DNA of 64,000 nt from Streptomyces monomycini (GTDB taxonomy: Bacteria; Actinomycetota; Actinomycetes; Streptomycetales; Streptomycetaceae): assembly GCF_022271435.1 (NCBI RefSeq), contig NZ_JAFIQY010000002.1, positions 310,001 to 374,000 on the forward strand. Reading direction: 5' to 3'. Numbering within the stretch: position 1 is the first letter of the stretch; each line of letters starts with the position of its first letter. Below are positions 16,209-24,456 of this stretch, one piece after another. Under the pieces are notes generated by a model. It ran no database searches. It was not told where the DNA came from and was given only the letters and a program-made list of their open reading frames with translations. The translations under genes and the position numbers were made by a program.

Positions 16209-17867
16209 GTGACAGACGTAGCAAGCCAGGGACCGGCACCCGGCGACGACCGCCCGGTGCTCACCAACCGGCAAGGCCACCCGGTCTACGACAACCAGAA
16301 CCAGCGGACGGTCGGCGCGCGCGGACCGGCCACGCTGGAGAACTACCAGTTCATCGAGAAAATCAGCCACTTCGACCGGGAGCGCATCCCGGAGCGGGTC
16401 GTGCACGCCCGCGGGGTGACCGCGTACGGCTTCTTCGAGAGCTACGGGAAGTGGGGCGACGAGCCCGTCGGCCGGTACACCCGGGCCAGGCTGTTCCAGG
16501 AGGCCGGCAAGCGCACCGAGGTGGCCGTACGGTTCTCCACCGTGATCGGCGGCCGGGACTCCTCCGAGGCGGCCCGCGACCCGCGCGGCTTCGCGGTGAA
16601 GTTCTACACCGAGGACGGCAACTGGGACCTGGTCGGCAACAACCTGGGCGTCTTCTTCATCCGGGACGCCATCAAGTTCCCCGACGTCATCCACGCCCTC
16701 AAGCCCGACCCGGTCTCGCACGAGCAGAAGCCGGCCCGCATCTTCGACTTCATGTCGCAGACGCCGGAGTCGATGCACATGCTGGTCAACCTCTTCAGCC
16801 CGCGCGGCATCCCGGCCGACTACCGGCACATGCAGGGCTTCGGCGTCAACACCTACAAATGGGTGAACGACGCGGGCGACACCGTCCTGGTCAAGTACCA
16901 CTGGCTGCCCAAGCAGGGCGTGCGCAGCATGACCGAGGCGGACGCCGCCGCCGTCCAGGCCGGGGAGCTGGGCCACGCGACGAAGGACCTGTACGACGCG
17001 GTCCGGCGCGGTGACCACCCCGAGTGGGAGCTGGTCGTCCAGATGATGAGCGACGACGACCACCCGGAGCTGGACTTCGACCCGCTGGACGACACCAAGA
17101 CCTGGCCGGAGCAGGACTTCCCGCCCCGCCCGGTGGGCCGGATGGTGCTCGACCGGATGCCGGACAACTACTTCGCCGAGAACGAGCAGATCTCCTTCGG
17201 CACCGGCGTCCTCGTCGACGGCCTGGACTTCTCCGACGACAAGATGCTCATCGGACGGACCTTCTCCTACAGCGACACCCAGCGCTACCGCGTCGGCCCG
17301 AACTACCTCCAGCTGCCGGTCAACCGCGCCAAGCACGCCCCCGTGCACACCAACCAGCGCGACGGCCTGATGGCGTACGAGCAGGATCAGCACGGGCAGA
17401 ACCCGGAGGTCAACTACGAGCCGTCGATCACCGGCGGCCTGCGGGAGGGCACCTACCCGACCCACGACGAACAGGGACCGGAGATCCACGGCCGGCTCAC
17501 CCGCAAGCGCATCCCGCGCACCAACGACTACCTCCAGGCGGGCCAGCGGTACTGCCTGCTGGAGGACTGGGAGCGCGACGACCTGGTGAAGAACCTCACC
17601 GACCTGATCTCGCAGGCCGACCGTCCGGTCCAGGAGCGGATGGTGTGGCACTTCCTGCTGGTCGACAACGACCTCGGGCTGCGGGTCGGCGAGGGGCTGG
17701 GCATCGGTCCGAAGGACGTCGCCCACCTGGAACCGCTGGCGAGCCAGGACCTGACGGACGAGGACCGGAAGCGGCTGACGCGCCTCGGCGACAATCCGCC
17801 GCGGGACGTCTCCGGGCTGACCATGACCCACTGCGTACCCGACGAGCGGCATACCGTCGCCTCCTGA
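16209..17867 (+). CDS. Monofunctional haem catalase
   Basis: 552 residues. The catalytic distal His lies in ERVVHARG, the distal Asn in [20 protein letters not shown], and the proximal haem-ligand Tyr in [17 protein letters not shown]. It decomposes hydrogen peroxide in the cytoplasm. It is somewhat longer than the 480-500 residues usual for clade-3 catalases because of a C-terminal extension. GTG 16209 matches the expected N-terminus ([18 protein letters not shown]). No peroxide-regulator gene is adjacent, so its control may lie elsewhere. Confidence 0.95.
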   Translation: MTDVASQGPAPGDDRPVLTNRQGHPVYDNQNQRTVGARGPATLENYQFIEKISHFDRERIPERVVHARGVTAYGFFESYGKWGDEPVGRYTRARLFQEAGKRTEVAVRFSTVIGGRDSSEAARDPRGFAVKFYTEDGNWDLVGNNLGVFFIRDAIKFPDVIHALKPDPVSHEQKPARIFDFMSQTPESMHMLVNLFSPRGIPADYRHMQGFGVNTYKWVNDAGDTVLVKYHWLPKQGVRSMTEADAAAVQAGELGHATKDLYDAVRRGDHPEWELVVQMMSDDDHPELDFDPLDDTKTWPEQDFPPRPVGRMVLDRMPDNYFAENEQISFGTGVLVDGLDFSDDKMLIGRTFSYSDTQRYRVGPNYLQLPVNRAKHAPVHTNQRDGLMAYEQDQHGQNPEVNYEPSITGGLREGTYPTHDEQGPEIHGRLTRKRIPRTNDYLQAGQRYCLLEDWERDDLVKNLTDLISQADRPVQERMVWHFLLVDNDLGLRVGEGLGIGPKDVAHLEPLASQDLTDEDRKRLTRLGDNPPRDVSGLTMTHCVPDERHTVAS

Positions 17868-17898
17868 CGGGCACGGTGAACGCACGGACGACGCCCTG

Positions 17899-17936
17899 CG
17901 GCACGGCCCTGCCGGCGATCCGGCGGGGCCGTGCCG
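17899..17936 (+). terminator. Terminator after catalase
   Basis: A 17-bp stem with one G-U pair and a 4-nt CGAT loop; the arms begin CGGCACGGCCC and end GGGCCGTGCCG. It lies 31 nt after the catalase stop. Confidence 0.85.
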
Positions 17937-18004
17937 TGTGTGCACCGAGGTGGTCTCCCGCGCCTCCCGCGCGCGGGGCGCCACGGGAGGAGGAACGATC
18001 AGGC

Positions 18005-18310
18005 ATGGCAGCGGCGAAGCGGTACGCGGTCGCGGGATCGGGCCAGTGGGTGGACGACGAGGACGGGCGACGGCTGCCGGCGGGCGAGGTGCACGCCTGG
18101 GAGCAGGGGCTGAACCAGACGGTGTGCGGCCTCTCGCTCCGCCGCTCGCAGCTGGCGCGGTTCCCGCACATCGTCTGGCCCGACATCCTCCCCGAGTCCG
18201 GCGGGGCCGCGGACCGCGTCCAGCGGGTGTGCCCCCGCTGCGCGTCCGTCGCCGGGCGCCGGGGCGGTGACGCCCGCCCCCGGTGGCACCGCACCAATCC
18301 CCGGCCGTGA
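18005..18310 (+). CDS. Small conserved hypothetical protein with Cys motif
   Basis: 101 residues from ATG 18005, with an excellent ribosome site GGGAGGAGGAAC just upstream. It has a hydrophilic start (MAAAKRYAVAGSGQWVDDEDGRRL), then TVCGLSLRRSQLARFPHIVWPD and near the C-terminus VCPRCASV. The Cys at VCGL and the CxxC pair could bind a metal. Proteins of this pattern are widespread in Streptomyces but have no known function. Confidence 0.75.
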   Translation: MAAAKRYAVAGSGQWVDDEDGRRLPAGEVHAWEQGLNQTVCGLSLRRSQLARFPHIVWPDILPESGGAADRVQRVCPRCASVAGRRGGDARPRWHRTNPRP

Positions 18311-18366
18311 CCGGGCCGCTCGCCTGCCGCCGTGCGGGTGCACAGCGCGGCGCCGTGCAGCCGTAC

Positions 18367-18401
18367 GGCATGCGGACGTAGGGCATGCGGACGTAGGGCA
18401 T
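18367..18401. repeat. 15-bp direct repeat between convergent genes
   Basis: GGCATGCGGACGTAG occurs twice in tandem (18367-18396), followed by a partial third copy. It lies in the 140-nt non-coding gap between the small Cys-motif gene and the convergent DUF4235 gene. No gene or clear hairpin was seen in the gap. Confidence 0.7.
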
Positions 18402-18450
18402 GCCGCCGTACCGCGGCACCGGCGGCGGCGTACGGGGCCGGAACCGGTGC

Positions 18451-18711
18451 TCAGCCCGGCCAGGTGCCGGTGGCCTTGCGGACGGCCACCGCGCCGCTGC
18501 GGTCCACGGCCGCCTTGACCACCGCGAGCGTCGCGCCCTGGAGCGCGGCGGCGGACAGCACCTCGCGCCAGCGGCGTTCCTCGTCCGTGGCGTCCGGCGC
18601 GTCCTGTTCGCCACCGACCAGCTTCCACAGGCGCTTGAACAGGGCACCGGCCAGCATGCCGCCGAGGAGGCCGAACACCATCCCCAGGGGCTTGTAGAGA
18701 AGTTTGATCAT
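18451..18711 (-). CDS. DUF4235 membrane protein
   Basis: 86 residues. The N-terminus MIKLLYKPLGMVFGLLGGMLAGALFKRLWKL is diagnostic for DUF4235, a small actinobacterial membrane family of unknown role. The C-terminal half (AALQGATLAVVKAAVDRSGAVAVRKATG) forms a second amphipathic or membrane helix. It is the last gene of a three-gene operon; its start shares one nucleotide with the DUF3618 stop. Confidence 0.9.
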   Translation of the reverse strand: MIKLLYKPLGMVFGLLGGMLAGALFKRLWKLVGGEQDAPDATDEERRWREVLSAAALQGATLAVVKAAVDRSGAVAVRKATGTWPG

Positions 18712-19127
18712 CAGTGGTGTCCTTTGCTCCGGCAGGCCCGCCGGGCCTTGGTGCCCGCCTTGGCGAGCGGGCGCTGGATCTTCTTCCTCGTCCGCAGCTC
18801 CTTACGCAGTGTCGTACGCACCGGGTACGGACGCACCCGCGACCGGGTACGGCGGCGGCGCAGCACCAGGACGCCGGCCAGCAGTGCGCCGCCCGCGACG
18901 GCGGCCGTGCGGACGGCCGGGGAACCGGCCACCCGGTCCGTGACCGCCGCGGTCCGGCGCAGGGTCCGGTCCTTGACGCGGACCGCCTTCTCCTGGGCCC
19001 GGCTCTTCACGTCGGCCTTGTCGGCGAGCGCGGCGACGGTGTCGCCGAGTTCCTGCCGGGTCCGCTCGATGCGGGCGCGCAGTTCGGCCGGGCTCGCGGT
19101 GCCGTCCTTGCCGGGGTCACTGGTCAT
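18711..19127 (-). CDS. DUF3618 protein
   Basis: 138 residues from ATG 19127. The family motif is ELRARIERTRQELGDTVAALADKADVKSRAQ, followed by one membrane helix (TAAVAGGALLAGVLVL) and a strongly basic tail. Function unknown; the family is consistently found with holin-like and DUF4235 proteins in actinobacteria. The start overlaps the upstream gene by 4 nt (ATGA), so translation is coupled. Confidence 0.9.
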   Translation of the reverse strand: MTSDPGKDGTASPAELRARIERTRQELGDTVAALADKADVKSRAQEKAVRVKDRTLRRTAAVTDRVAGSPAVRTAAVAGGALLAGVLVLRRRRTRSRVRPYPVRTTLRKELRTRKKIQRPLAKAGTKARRACRSKGHH

Positions 19128-19564
19128 CGCCGGGCCCTCTCCTTGATCGTCTCGACGTCCTTCCGGACGCTGCGTACGGCCTCCTCGGGCACCGGCGGGG
19201 TGGCGCGGCGGATCCGCTGCCGTCCCAGCAGTCCCAGGACCGCCGCCAGCACCAGCAGCGCGCCCACGACCACCAGGCCCGCCGCCCACAGCGGCAGCAC
19301 CAGCCCTAGCGCGATGATCGCGGTCGCCACCAGGGCCTGGGCCGCCAGGAACGCCACCGTGCCGGCGCCGCCGAGCAGCCCGCCGCCCACGCCGAAGCGC
19401 TTGCCCTTGCGGGCCAGTTCCGTCTGCGCCAGCCGCATCTCGTCACGCACCAGGCTGGACAGCTGTTCCGACGCCTGGGAGACCAGCTCGTTGACCGGCC
19501 TGCTGTCCGGCCTGCCGTCCGGCCGGGCCGTCCGGTGATCCACGAAATCGCTCATCCCGGTCAC
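19124..19564 (-). CDS. Holin-like membrane protein (phage holin family 3_6 / DUF1469)
   Basis: 146 residues (or 143 from the internal ATG at 19555). An amphipathic N-terminus (PVNELVSQASEQLSSLVRDEMRLAQTELARKGKRFG) precedes two long membrane helices (AFLAAQALVATAIIALGLVLPLWAAGLVVVGALLVLAAVLGLL). Despite the family name, this chromosomal protein sits in a housekeeping-like envelope operon and there is no sign of a prophage. First gene of the DUF4235 operon. Confidence 0.88.
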   Translation of the reverse strand: MTGMSDFVDHRTARPDGRPDSRPVNELVSQASEQLSSLVRDEMRLAQTELARKGKRFGVGGGLLGGAGTVAFLAAQALVATAIIALGLVLPLWAAGLVVVGALLVLAAVLGLLGRQRIRRATPPVPEEAVRSVRKDVETIKERARR

Positions 19565-19648
19565 GCCTCCTTCCTCGTGCGCGCCGGGTACCTCCTCACG
19601 GGCCGGTTAACCGGATCCGTGGCCCGTACGGGTGCCGGGCACACGAAA

Positions 19649-19679
19649 GGCGCGCGCCCCCGGCAGGGGGACGCGCGCC
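19649..19679 (-). terminator. Terminator after pfkA
   Basis: A 13-bp stem with one bulged base (GGCGCGCGCCCCC / GGGGG-A-CGCGCGCC) and a GGCA loop, just downstream of the pfkA stop. Confidence 0.75.
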
Positions 19680-19700
19680 GACAGCTGCGGAAGCGGTGGG

Positions 19701-20726
19701 TCAGAAGACCGACTCGGTCTCGTCCATCCGGCTCACCGGCACGGTCTTCAGCTCGGTGACCGCGTCGGCCAGCGGGCTCATCACGATGTCCGTGCCGCGC
19801 AGGGCGGTCATCTGGCCGAAGTCGCCGCGGTGCGCGGCCTCGACGGCGTGCCAGCCGAAGCGGGTGGCCAGCACGCGGTCGTACGCGGTGGGCGTGCCGC
19901 CGCGCTGGACGTGGCCGAGGATGACCGGGCGGGCCTCCTTGCCGAGGCGGTGCTCCAGCTCGCGGGCGAGGGCGGTGCCGATGCCCTGGAAGCGCTCGTG
20001 GCCGTACTGGTCGATCTCGCCGTGGCCGTAGTCCATCGTGCCCTCGGCGGGGTGGGCGCCCTCGGCGACGCAGACCACGGCGAACTTCTTGCCCCGGTCG
20101 AAGCGCTCCTCGACCATGGCGACCAGGTCGTTCACGTCGAAGGGGCGCTCCGGCAGGCAGATGCCGTGGGCGCCGCCGGCCATGCCGGACTCCAGCGCGA
20201 TCCAGCCCGCGTGCCGGCCCATGACCTCGACGACCATGACCCGCTGGTGCGACTCGGCGGTCGTCTTGAGGCGGTCGATGGCCTCGGTGGCGACGCCGAC
20301 GGCGGTGTCGAAGCCGAAGGTGCGGTCGGTGGCGGAGATGTCGTTGTCGATGGTCTTGGGCACACCGACGATCGGCAGACCGGCGTCGGCGAGCATCGTC
20401 GACGCGGTGAGCGTGCCCTCGCCACCGATGGGAATGAGCACGTCGATGCCGTACTCACGGGCCAGGTCCTTGCCGTTCTCGCACGCCTCGCGCAGCCGGG
20501 CGCGCTCCAGGCGGGCGGAGCCGAGGATGGTGCCGCCGCGGGCCAGGATGCCGCTGACGGCGTCCAGGTCCAGCTTGCGGTACCGGCCGTCCAGCAGGCC
20601 CTTGAATCCGTCCTCGAAGCCGATGACCTCGTCGTCGTGGCCGGTGAGGGCCCGGTGCACCACCGAACGGATCACAGCGTTGAGGCCGGGGCAGTCGCCG
20701 CCCGCGGTGAGGACTCCGATACGCAT
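19701..20726 (-). CDS. pfkA: ATP-dependent 6-phosphofructokinase
   Basis: 341 residues from ATG 20726 (MRIGVLTAGGDCPGLNAVIR). It phosphorylates fructose 6-phosphate to fructose 1,6-bisphosphate in glycolysis. The phosphate-binding loop reads GGEGT; Gly at the position that is Asp in pyrophosphate-dependent enzymes points to ATP as donor, even though the neighbouring PKTIDND motif has the Lys seen in that subgroup. The catalytic Asp lies in TIDND and the substrate loop is MGRHAGWIAL. It is transcribed divergently from pta-ackA-pyk, a layout also known from S. coelicolor. The long in-frame N-terminal extension upstream is not homologous and was excluded. Confidence 0.95.
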   Translation of the reverse strand: MRIGVLTAGGDCPGLNAVIRSVVHRALTGHDDEVIGFEDGFKGLLDGRYRKLDLDAVSGILARGGTILGSARLERARLREACENGKDLAREYGIDVLIPIGGEGTLTASTMLADAGLPIVGVPKTIDNDISATDRTFGFDTAVGVATEAIDRLKTTAESHQRVMVVEVMGRHAGWIALESGMAGGAHGICLPERPFDVNDLVAMVEERFDRGKKFAVVCVAEGAHPAEGTMDYGHGEIDQYGHERFQGIGTALARELEHRLGKEARPVILGHVQRGGTPTAYDRVLATRFGWHAVEAAHRGDFGQMTALRGTDIVMSPLADAVTELKTVPVSRMDETESVF

Positions 20727-20882
20727 GGTGCTGTGTCTCCTGTGCTCGCTGTTGGTTCTTGTGAGCCGGTCCGATTGTTTCACGGGCCGGCCGGCGTTGC
20801 TCTCACAGCGTCGGGCACCACTGCGGCTGCCCGCTGACACATGCGTAAAACTGGAGGGGCGGCTTAACCACAGCCGCAGGTA

Positions 20883-20910
20883 TTGTCAAGAGGGGCAAGC
20901 TCACCATAAC
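20883..20910 (+). promoter_or_regulatory. Candidate vegetative promoter for pta-ackA
   Basis: TTGTCA (20883-20888) and CATAAC (20905-20910) are 16 bp apart and match the -35/-10 pattern of the main Streptomyces sigma factor. The pta start lies about 40 nt downstream. Confidence 0.5.
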
Positions 20911-20955
20911 GGGAAATTTGACCTTGCGAAGCGACGGATGGATCGGAGAGCACGC

Positions 20956-23055
20956 GTGACGCGCAGCGTGTACGTGACCGGTATCGACCGCGGCGACGGC
21001 CGTCAGGTGGTGGAGCTGGGAGTCATGGAACTCCTGACCCGCCACGTGGACCGGGTGGGCGTCTTCCGCCCGCTGGTGCATGACGGGCCCGACCGCCTGT
21101 TCGAACTGCTGCGGGCCCGTTACCGGCTCTCCCAGCCCGCCGAGACCGTCTTCGGTCTCGGCTACGAGGAGGCCGCCCGCCTCCAGGCCGAGCAGGGCAC
21201 CGACGAGCTGGTCTCCCAGCTCGTCGAGCGTTTCCACCGGGTGGCCAAGGACCACGAGTACGTCCTGGTGCTCGGCTCCGACTACGCGGCCACCAGCCTG
21301 CCGGCCGAGCTGAACCTCAACGCCCGGCTGGCGAACGAGTTCGGCGCCGCGGTGCTGCCGGTCGTCGGCGGCCAGGGCCAGGAGGCCGAGTCGGTGCGCG
21401 CCGAGGCCCACAACGCCTACCGTGCCTACCACTCGCTGGGCTGCGACGTCGTCGCCCTCATCGTGAACCGGGTGGCGCCCGGGCAGCACGCGGCCGTCGC
21501 CGGGCAGCTCTCCGCCCACCTGCCCGTCCCCTGCTACGCGCTCCCCGAGGACGGCGCCCTCTCCGCGCCCACCGTCGGCCAGATCGTGCACGCGCTCGGC
21601 GCCGAGGTGCTGCTCGGCGACGACTCGGGGCTGGCCCGCGACGCCCGCGACTTCGTCTTCGGCGGCGCCATGCTGCCGACCTTCCTGAAGGCGCTGACCC
21701 CCGGCTGCCTGGTCGTGACCCCCGGCGACCGCGCCGACCTGGTCATCGGCTCGCTCGCCGCGCACAGCGCCGGCGCCCCGTCCATAGCGGGTGTGCTGCT
21801 GACCCTGGACGAGCGGCCCGGGCCCGACATCATGGCGCTGGCCAACCGCCTCGCGCCCGGCACCCCGGTCGTCTCCGTCTCCGGCGGCTCCTTCCCGACC
21901 GCGGCGGAGCTGTTCGCCGTCGAGGGCAAGCTGAACGCCGCGGCGCCGCGCAAGGCGGAGACCGCGCTCGGCCTGTTCGAGCGGCATGTGGACACCGCCG
22001 AGCTGACGAACCGGATCTCCGTCGCCCGCTCCGGCCGCGTCACGCCGATGATGTTCGAACACGAGCTGATCGAGCGCTCCCGCGCGGGCCGCCGCCGGGT
22101 CGTCCTGCCGGAGGGCAACGAGGAGCGGGTGCTGCGCGCCGCCGACGTGCTGCTACGCCGCGACGTGTGCGACCTGACGCTGCTCGGCGAGGAGGAGGCG
22201 ATCCGCAAGCGCGCCGCCGACCTCGCCATCGACCTGGCGGGCGCGCAGATCATCGACCCGCAGGTCTCCCCGCTGCGCGAGCGCTTCGCCGAGCTGTACG
22301 GCAAGCTCCGCGCCCACAAGGGCGTCACCTACGAGCTGGCGTACGACGTCGTCGCGGACGTGTCGTACTTCGGCACCCTGATGGTGCAGGAGGGCCTGGC
22401 CGACGGCATGGTCTCCGGCGCGGTGCACTCCACCGCGGCCACCATCCGCCCCGCCTTCGAGATCATCAAGACCAGGCCGGGCGCGCAGATCGTCTCCTCG
22501 GTGTTCTTCATGTGCCTCGCCGACCGTGTCCTGGTCTACGGCGACTGCGCGGTCAACCCGGACCCGGACGCCGAACAGCTCGCGGACATCGCCATCCAGT
22601 CGGCGGCCACCGCCGCCCAGTTCGGCGTCGAGCCGCGGATCGCGATGCTGTCGTACTCCACCGGCACCTCCGGCTCCGGCGCGGACGTCGACAAGGTGCG
22701 CAAGGCCACCGAGCTGGTCCGCGAGCGCCGTCCCGACCTGCTGGTCGAGGGCCCGATCCAGTACGACGCGGCCGTGGACGCCGCGGTGGCCCGGACGAAG
22801 CTGCCGGACTCCGAGGTGGCCGGCCGGGCCACCGTGCTGGTCTTCCCGGACCTGAACACCGGCAACAACACCTACAAGGCCGTGCAGCGCTCGGCCAACG
22901 CGGTCGCCGTCGGCCCGGTGCTCCAGGGCCTGCGCAAGCCGGTCAACGACCTGTCGCGCGGCGCGCTCGTCCAGGACATCGTCAACACCGTGGCCATCAC
23001 GGCCATCCAGGCGCAGGGTGCGGCACCGGGCGGCTCGCCCGCCGCCGACGTCTGA
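20956..23055 (+). CDS. pta: Phosphate acetyltransferase
   Basis: 699 residues from GTG 20956, chosen because GGAGAG lies a few bases upstream and the family N-terminus TRSVYVTGIDRGDGRQVVELG follows. It has three parts: an N-terminal P-loop-like domain (about 1-190) whose Walker A is degenerate (GIDRGDGR), a DRTGG domain (about 200-330) and the C-terminal catalytic PTA_PTB domain (about 360-690; YGDCAVNPDPDAEQLADIAIQSA, LSYSTGTSGSGADVDKV, FPDLNTGNNTYKAVQR). It converts acetyl-CoA and phosphate to acetyl phosphate. ackA follows 44 nt downstream. Confidence 0.95.
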   Translation: MTRSVYVTGIDRGDGRQVVELGVMELLTRHVDRVGVFRPLVHDGPDRLFELLRARYRLSQPAETVFGLGYEEAARLQAEQGTDELVSQLVERFHRVAKDHEYVLVLGSDYAATSLPAELNLNARLANEFGAAVLPVVGGQGQEAESVRAEAHNAYRAYHSLGCDVVALIVNRVAPGQHAAVAGQLSAHLPVPCYALPEDGALSAPTVGQIVHALGAEVLLGDDSGLARDARDFVFGGAMLPTFLKALTPGCLVVTPGDRADLVIGSLAAHSAGAPSIAGVLLTLDERPGPDIMALANRLAPGTPVVSVSGGSFPTAAELFAVEGKLNAAAPRKAETALGLFERHVDTAELTNRISVARSGRVTPMMFEHELIERSRAGRRRVVLPEGNEERVLRAADVLLRRDVCDLTLLGEEEAIRKRAADLAIDLAGAQIIDPQVSPLRERFAELYGKLRAHKGVTYELAYDVVADVSYFGTLMVQEGLADGMVSGAVHSTAATIRPAFEIIKTRPGAQIVSSVFFMCLADRVLVYGDCAVNPDPDAEQLADIAIQSAATAAQFGVEPRIAMLSYSTGTSGSGADVDKVRKATELVRERRPDLLVEGPIQYDAAVDAAVARTKLPDSEVAGRATVLVFPDLNTGNNTYKAVQRSANAVAVGPVLQGLRKPVNDLSRGALVQDIVNTVAITAIQAQGAAPGGSPAADV

Positions 23056-23099
23056 GGCCCCGCGCCGCCCGCCCCCCACCACCGACCGAAAGCTGCTTC

Positions 23100-24341
23100 A
23101 TGACTGCCAACGCCACCCGCGTCCTCGTCCTCAACTCCGGCTCCTCGTCGGTGAAGTACCAGCTGCTCGACATGAAGGACAACTCCCGGCTCGCCGTGGG
23201 CCTGATCGAGCGCATCGGTGAGGAGACCTCGCGCCTGTCCCACACCCCGCTGGCCGCGGGCGGGGATGGGCCCCTCCTCGCCGAAGGCGGGCGAGGAGGG
23301 CGTGAGCGCGAGGCCCGGATAGCCGACCACGAGGAGGCGCTGAAGGCGGTCGCCGACGAGCTGTCCGCCGACGGGCTCGGCCTGGACTCGCCCGAGCTGG
23401 CGGCGATCGGGCACCGGGTGGTGCACGGTGGCCTGAAGTTCACCGAGCCGACCGTGATCGACGACGCGGTGCTCAAGGAGATCGAGCGGCTGGTGCCGGT
23501 CGCGCCGCTGCACAACCCGGCGAACATCACCGGCATCCGGACCGCCCAGGCGCTCCGCCCCGACCTGCCGCAGGTCGCGGTCTTCGACACGGCCTTCCAC
23601 ACCACGATGCCGGAGCACGCGGCGCGCTACGCCATCGACGTGGAGACCGCCGACGCGCACCGCATCCGCCGGTACGGCTTCCACGGCACCTCGCACGCGT
23701 ACGTCTCGCGCAAGACCGCCGAGCTGCTCGGCAAGGCGCCCGAGGACGTCAACGTCATCGTGCTGCACCTGGGCAACGGCGCCTCCGCCTCGGCGGTGGC
23801 CGGCGGCCGCTGCGTGGACACCTCCATGGGGCTGACGCCGCTGGAGGGCCTGGTCATGGGCACCCGCTCCGGTGACATCGACCCGGCCGTGGTCTTCCAC
23901 CTCAAGCGGGTGGCCGGGATGGACGCGGACGAGGTCGACGAGCTGCTCAACAAGAAGAGCGGTCTGGTCGGGCTCTGCGGCGACAACGACATGCGGGAGA
24001 TCCGCCGCCGGATCGACGAGGGCGACCAGCGGGCCGCGCTCGCCTTCGACATCTACATCCACCGGCTGAAGAAGTACATCGGCGCCTACAGCGCGGTACT
24101 GGGCCGGGTGGACGCGGTGGCGTTCACCGCGGGCGTCGGCGAGAACGCCGCCCCGGTGCGCGAGGCCGCGGTCCTGGGTCTGGAGGAGCTGGGGCTGGCG
24201 GTGGACGCCGACCTGAACGCCGTACGGTCCGACGAGGCGCGGCTGATATCGCCGGAGTACGCCCGGGTCGCGGTCGCCGTCGTCCCCACGGACGAGGAGC
24301 TGGAGATCGCCGGCCAGACATATGCCCTGGTCAGCAACTGA
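23100..24341 (+). CDS. ackA: Acetate kinase
   Basis: 413 residues. Family signatures are VLNSGSSSVKYQLLD, AIGHRVVHGG, VFDTAFHTTMPEHAARYA, YGFHGTSHAYVS, HLGNGASASAV and FTAGVGENA. It interconverts acetyl phosphate and acetate with ATP formation and completes the Pta-AckA overflow route. Residues about 54-70 (GGDGPLLAEGGRGGRER) look inserted compared with most acetate kinases and are encoded by a perfect DNA inverted repeat, placed between the first strand motif and the RIADHEEAL helix. The catalytic residues are unaffected, so the enzyme is probably active. Confidence 0.95.
   Translation: MTANATRVLVLNSGSSSVKYQLLDMKDNSRLAVGLIERIGEETSRLSHTPLAAGGDGPLLAEGGRGGREREARIADHEEALKAVADELSADGLGLDSPELAAIGHRVVHGGLKFTEPTVIDDAVLKEIERLVPVAPLHNPANITGIRTAQALRPDLPQVAVFDTAFHTTMPEHAARYAIDVETADAHRIRRYGFHGTSHAYVSRKTAELLGKAPEDVNVIVLHLGNGASASAVAGGRCVDTSMGLTPLEGLVMGTRSGDIDPAVVFHLKRVAGMDADEVDELLNKKSGLVGLCGDNDMREIRRRIDEGDQRAALAFDIYIHRLKKYIGAYSAVLGRVDAVAFTAGVGENAAPVREAAVLGLEELGLAVDADLNAVRSDEARLISPEYARVAVAVVPTDEELEIAGQTYALVSN
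23272..23300. repeat. Inverted repeat inserted in ackA
   Basis: CCCTCCTCGCC (23272-23282) and GGCGAGGAGGG (23290-23300) form a perfect 11-bp stem with a 7-nt loop inside the coding frame. It encodes a Gly-rich segment that seems absent from typical acetate kinases, as if a small palindromic element had been captured. Confidence 0.75.
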
Positions 24342-24355
24342 CCTCCGGCACACCC

Positions 24356-24389
24356 GCCAGGCGCCGCCGGCACCCGCGCGGCGCCTGGC
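24356..24389 (+). terminator. Terminator after ackA
   Basis: A perfect 12-bp stem (GCCAGGCGCCGC / GCGGCGCCTGGC) with a 10-nt loop starts 15 nt after the ackA stop and separates pta-ackA from pyk. Confidence 0.8.
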
Positions 24390-24444
24390 CGACACCTCGC
24401 ACCCGGGCACCCGAGCCCAAATAATTCCGCTCCGAAACAAACGA

Positions 24445-24450
24445 TAGGAT
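24445..24450 (+). promoter_or_regulatory. -10 element of a probable leaderless pyk promoter
   Basis: TAGGAT ends 6 nt before the pyk ATG (24457), which places the transcription start at or next to the start codon. No Shine-Dalgarno sequence is present, as expected for a leaderless mRNA. Confidence 0.55.
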
Positions 24451-24456
24451 TGAGCC

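Noticed and set aside
19124..19564. Holin-like gene as evidence of a prophage
   Set aside because: No integrase, structural or lysis genes are nearby, and the DUF4235-DUF3618-holin-like trio is a common chromosomal operon in actinobacteria.
20938..20955. ATG 20938 as the pta start
   Set aside because: GTG 20956 has a better-placed GGAGAG and gives the expected family N-terminus.
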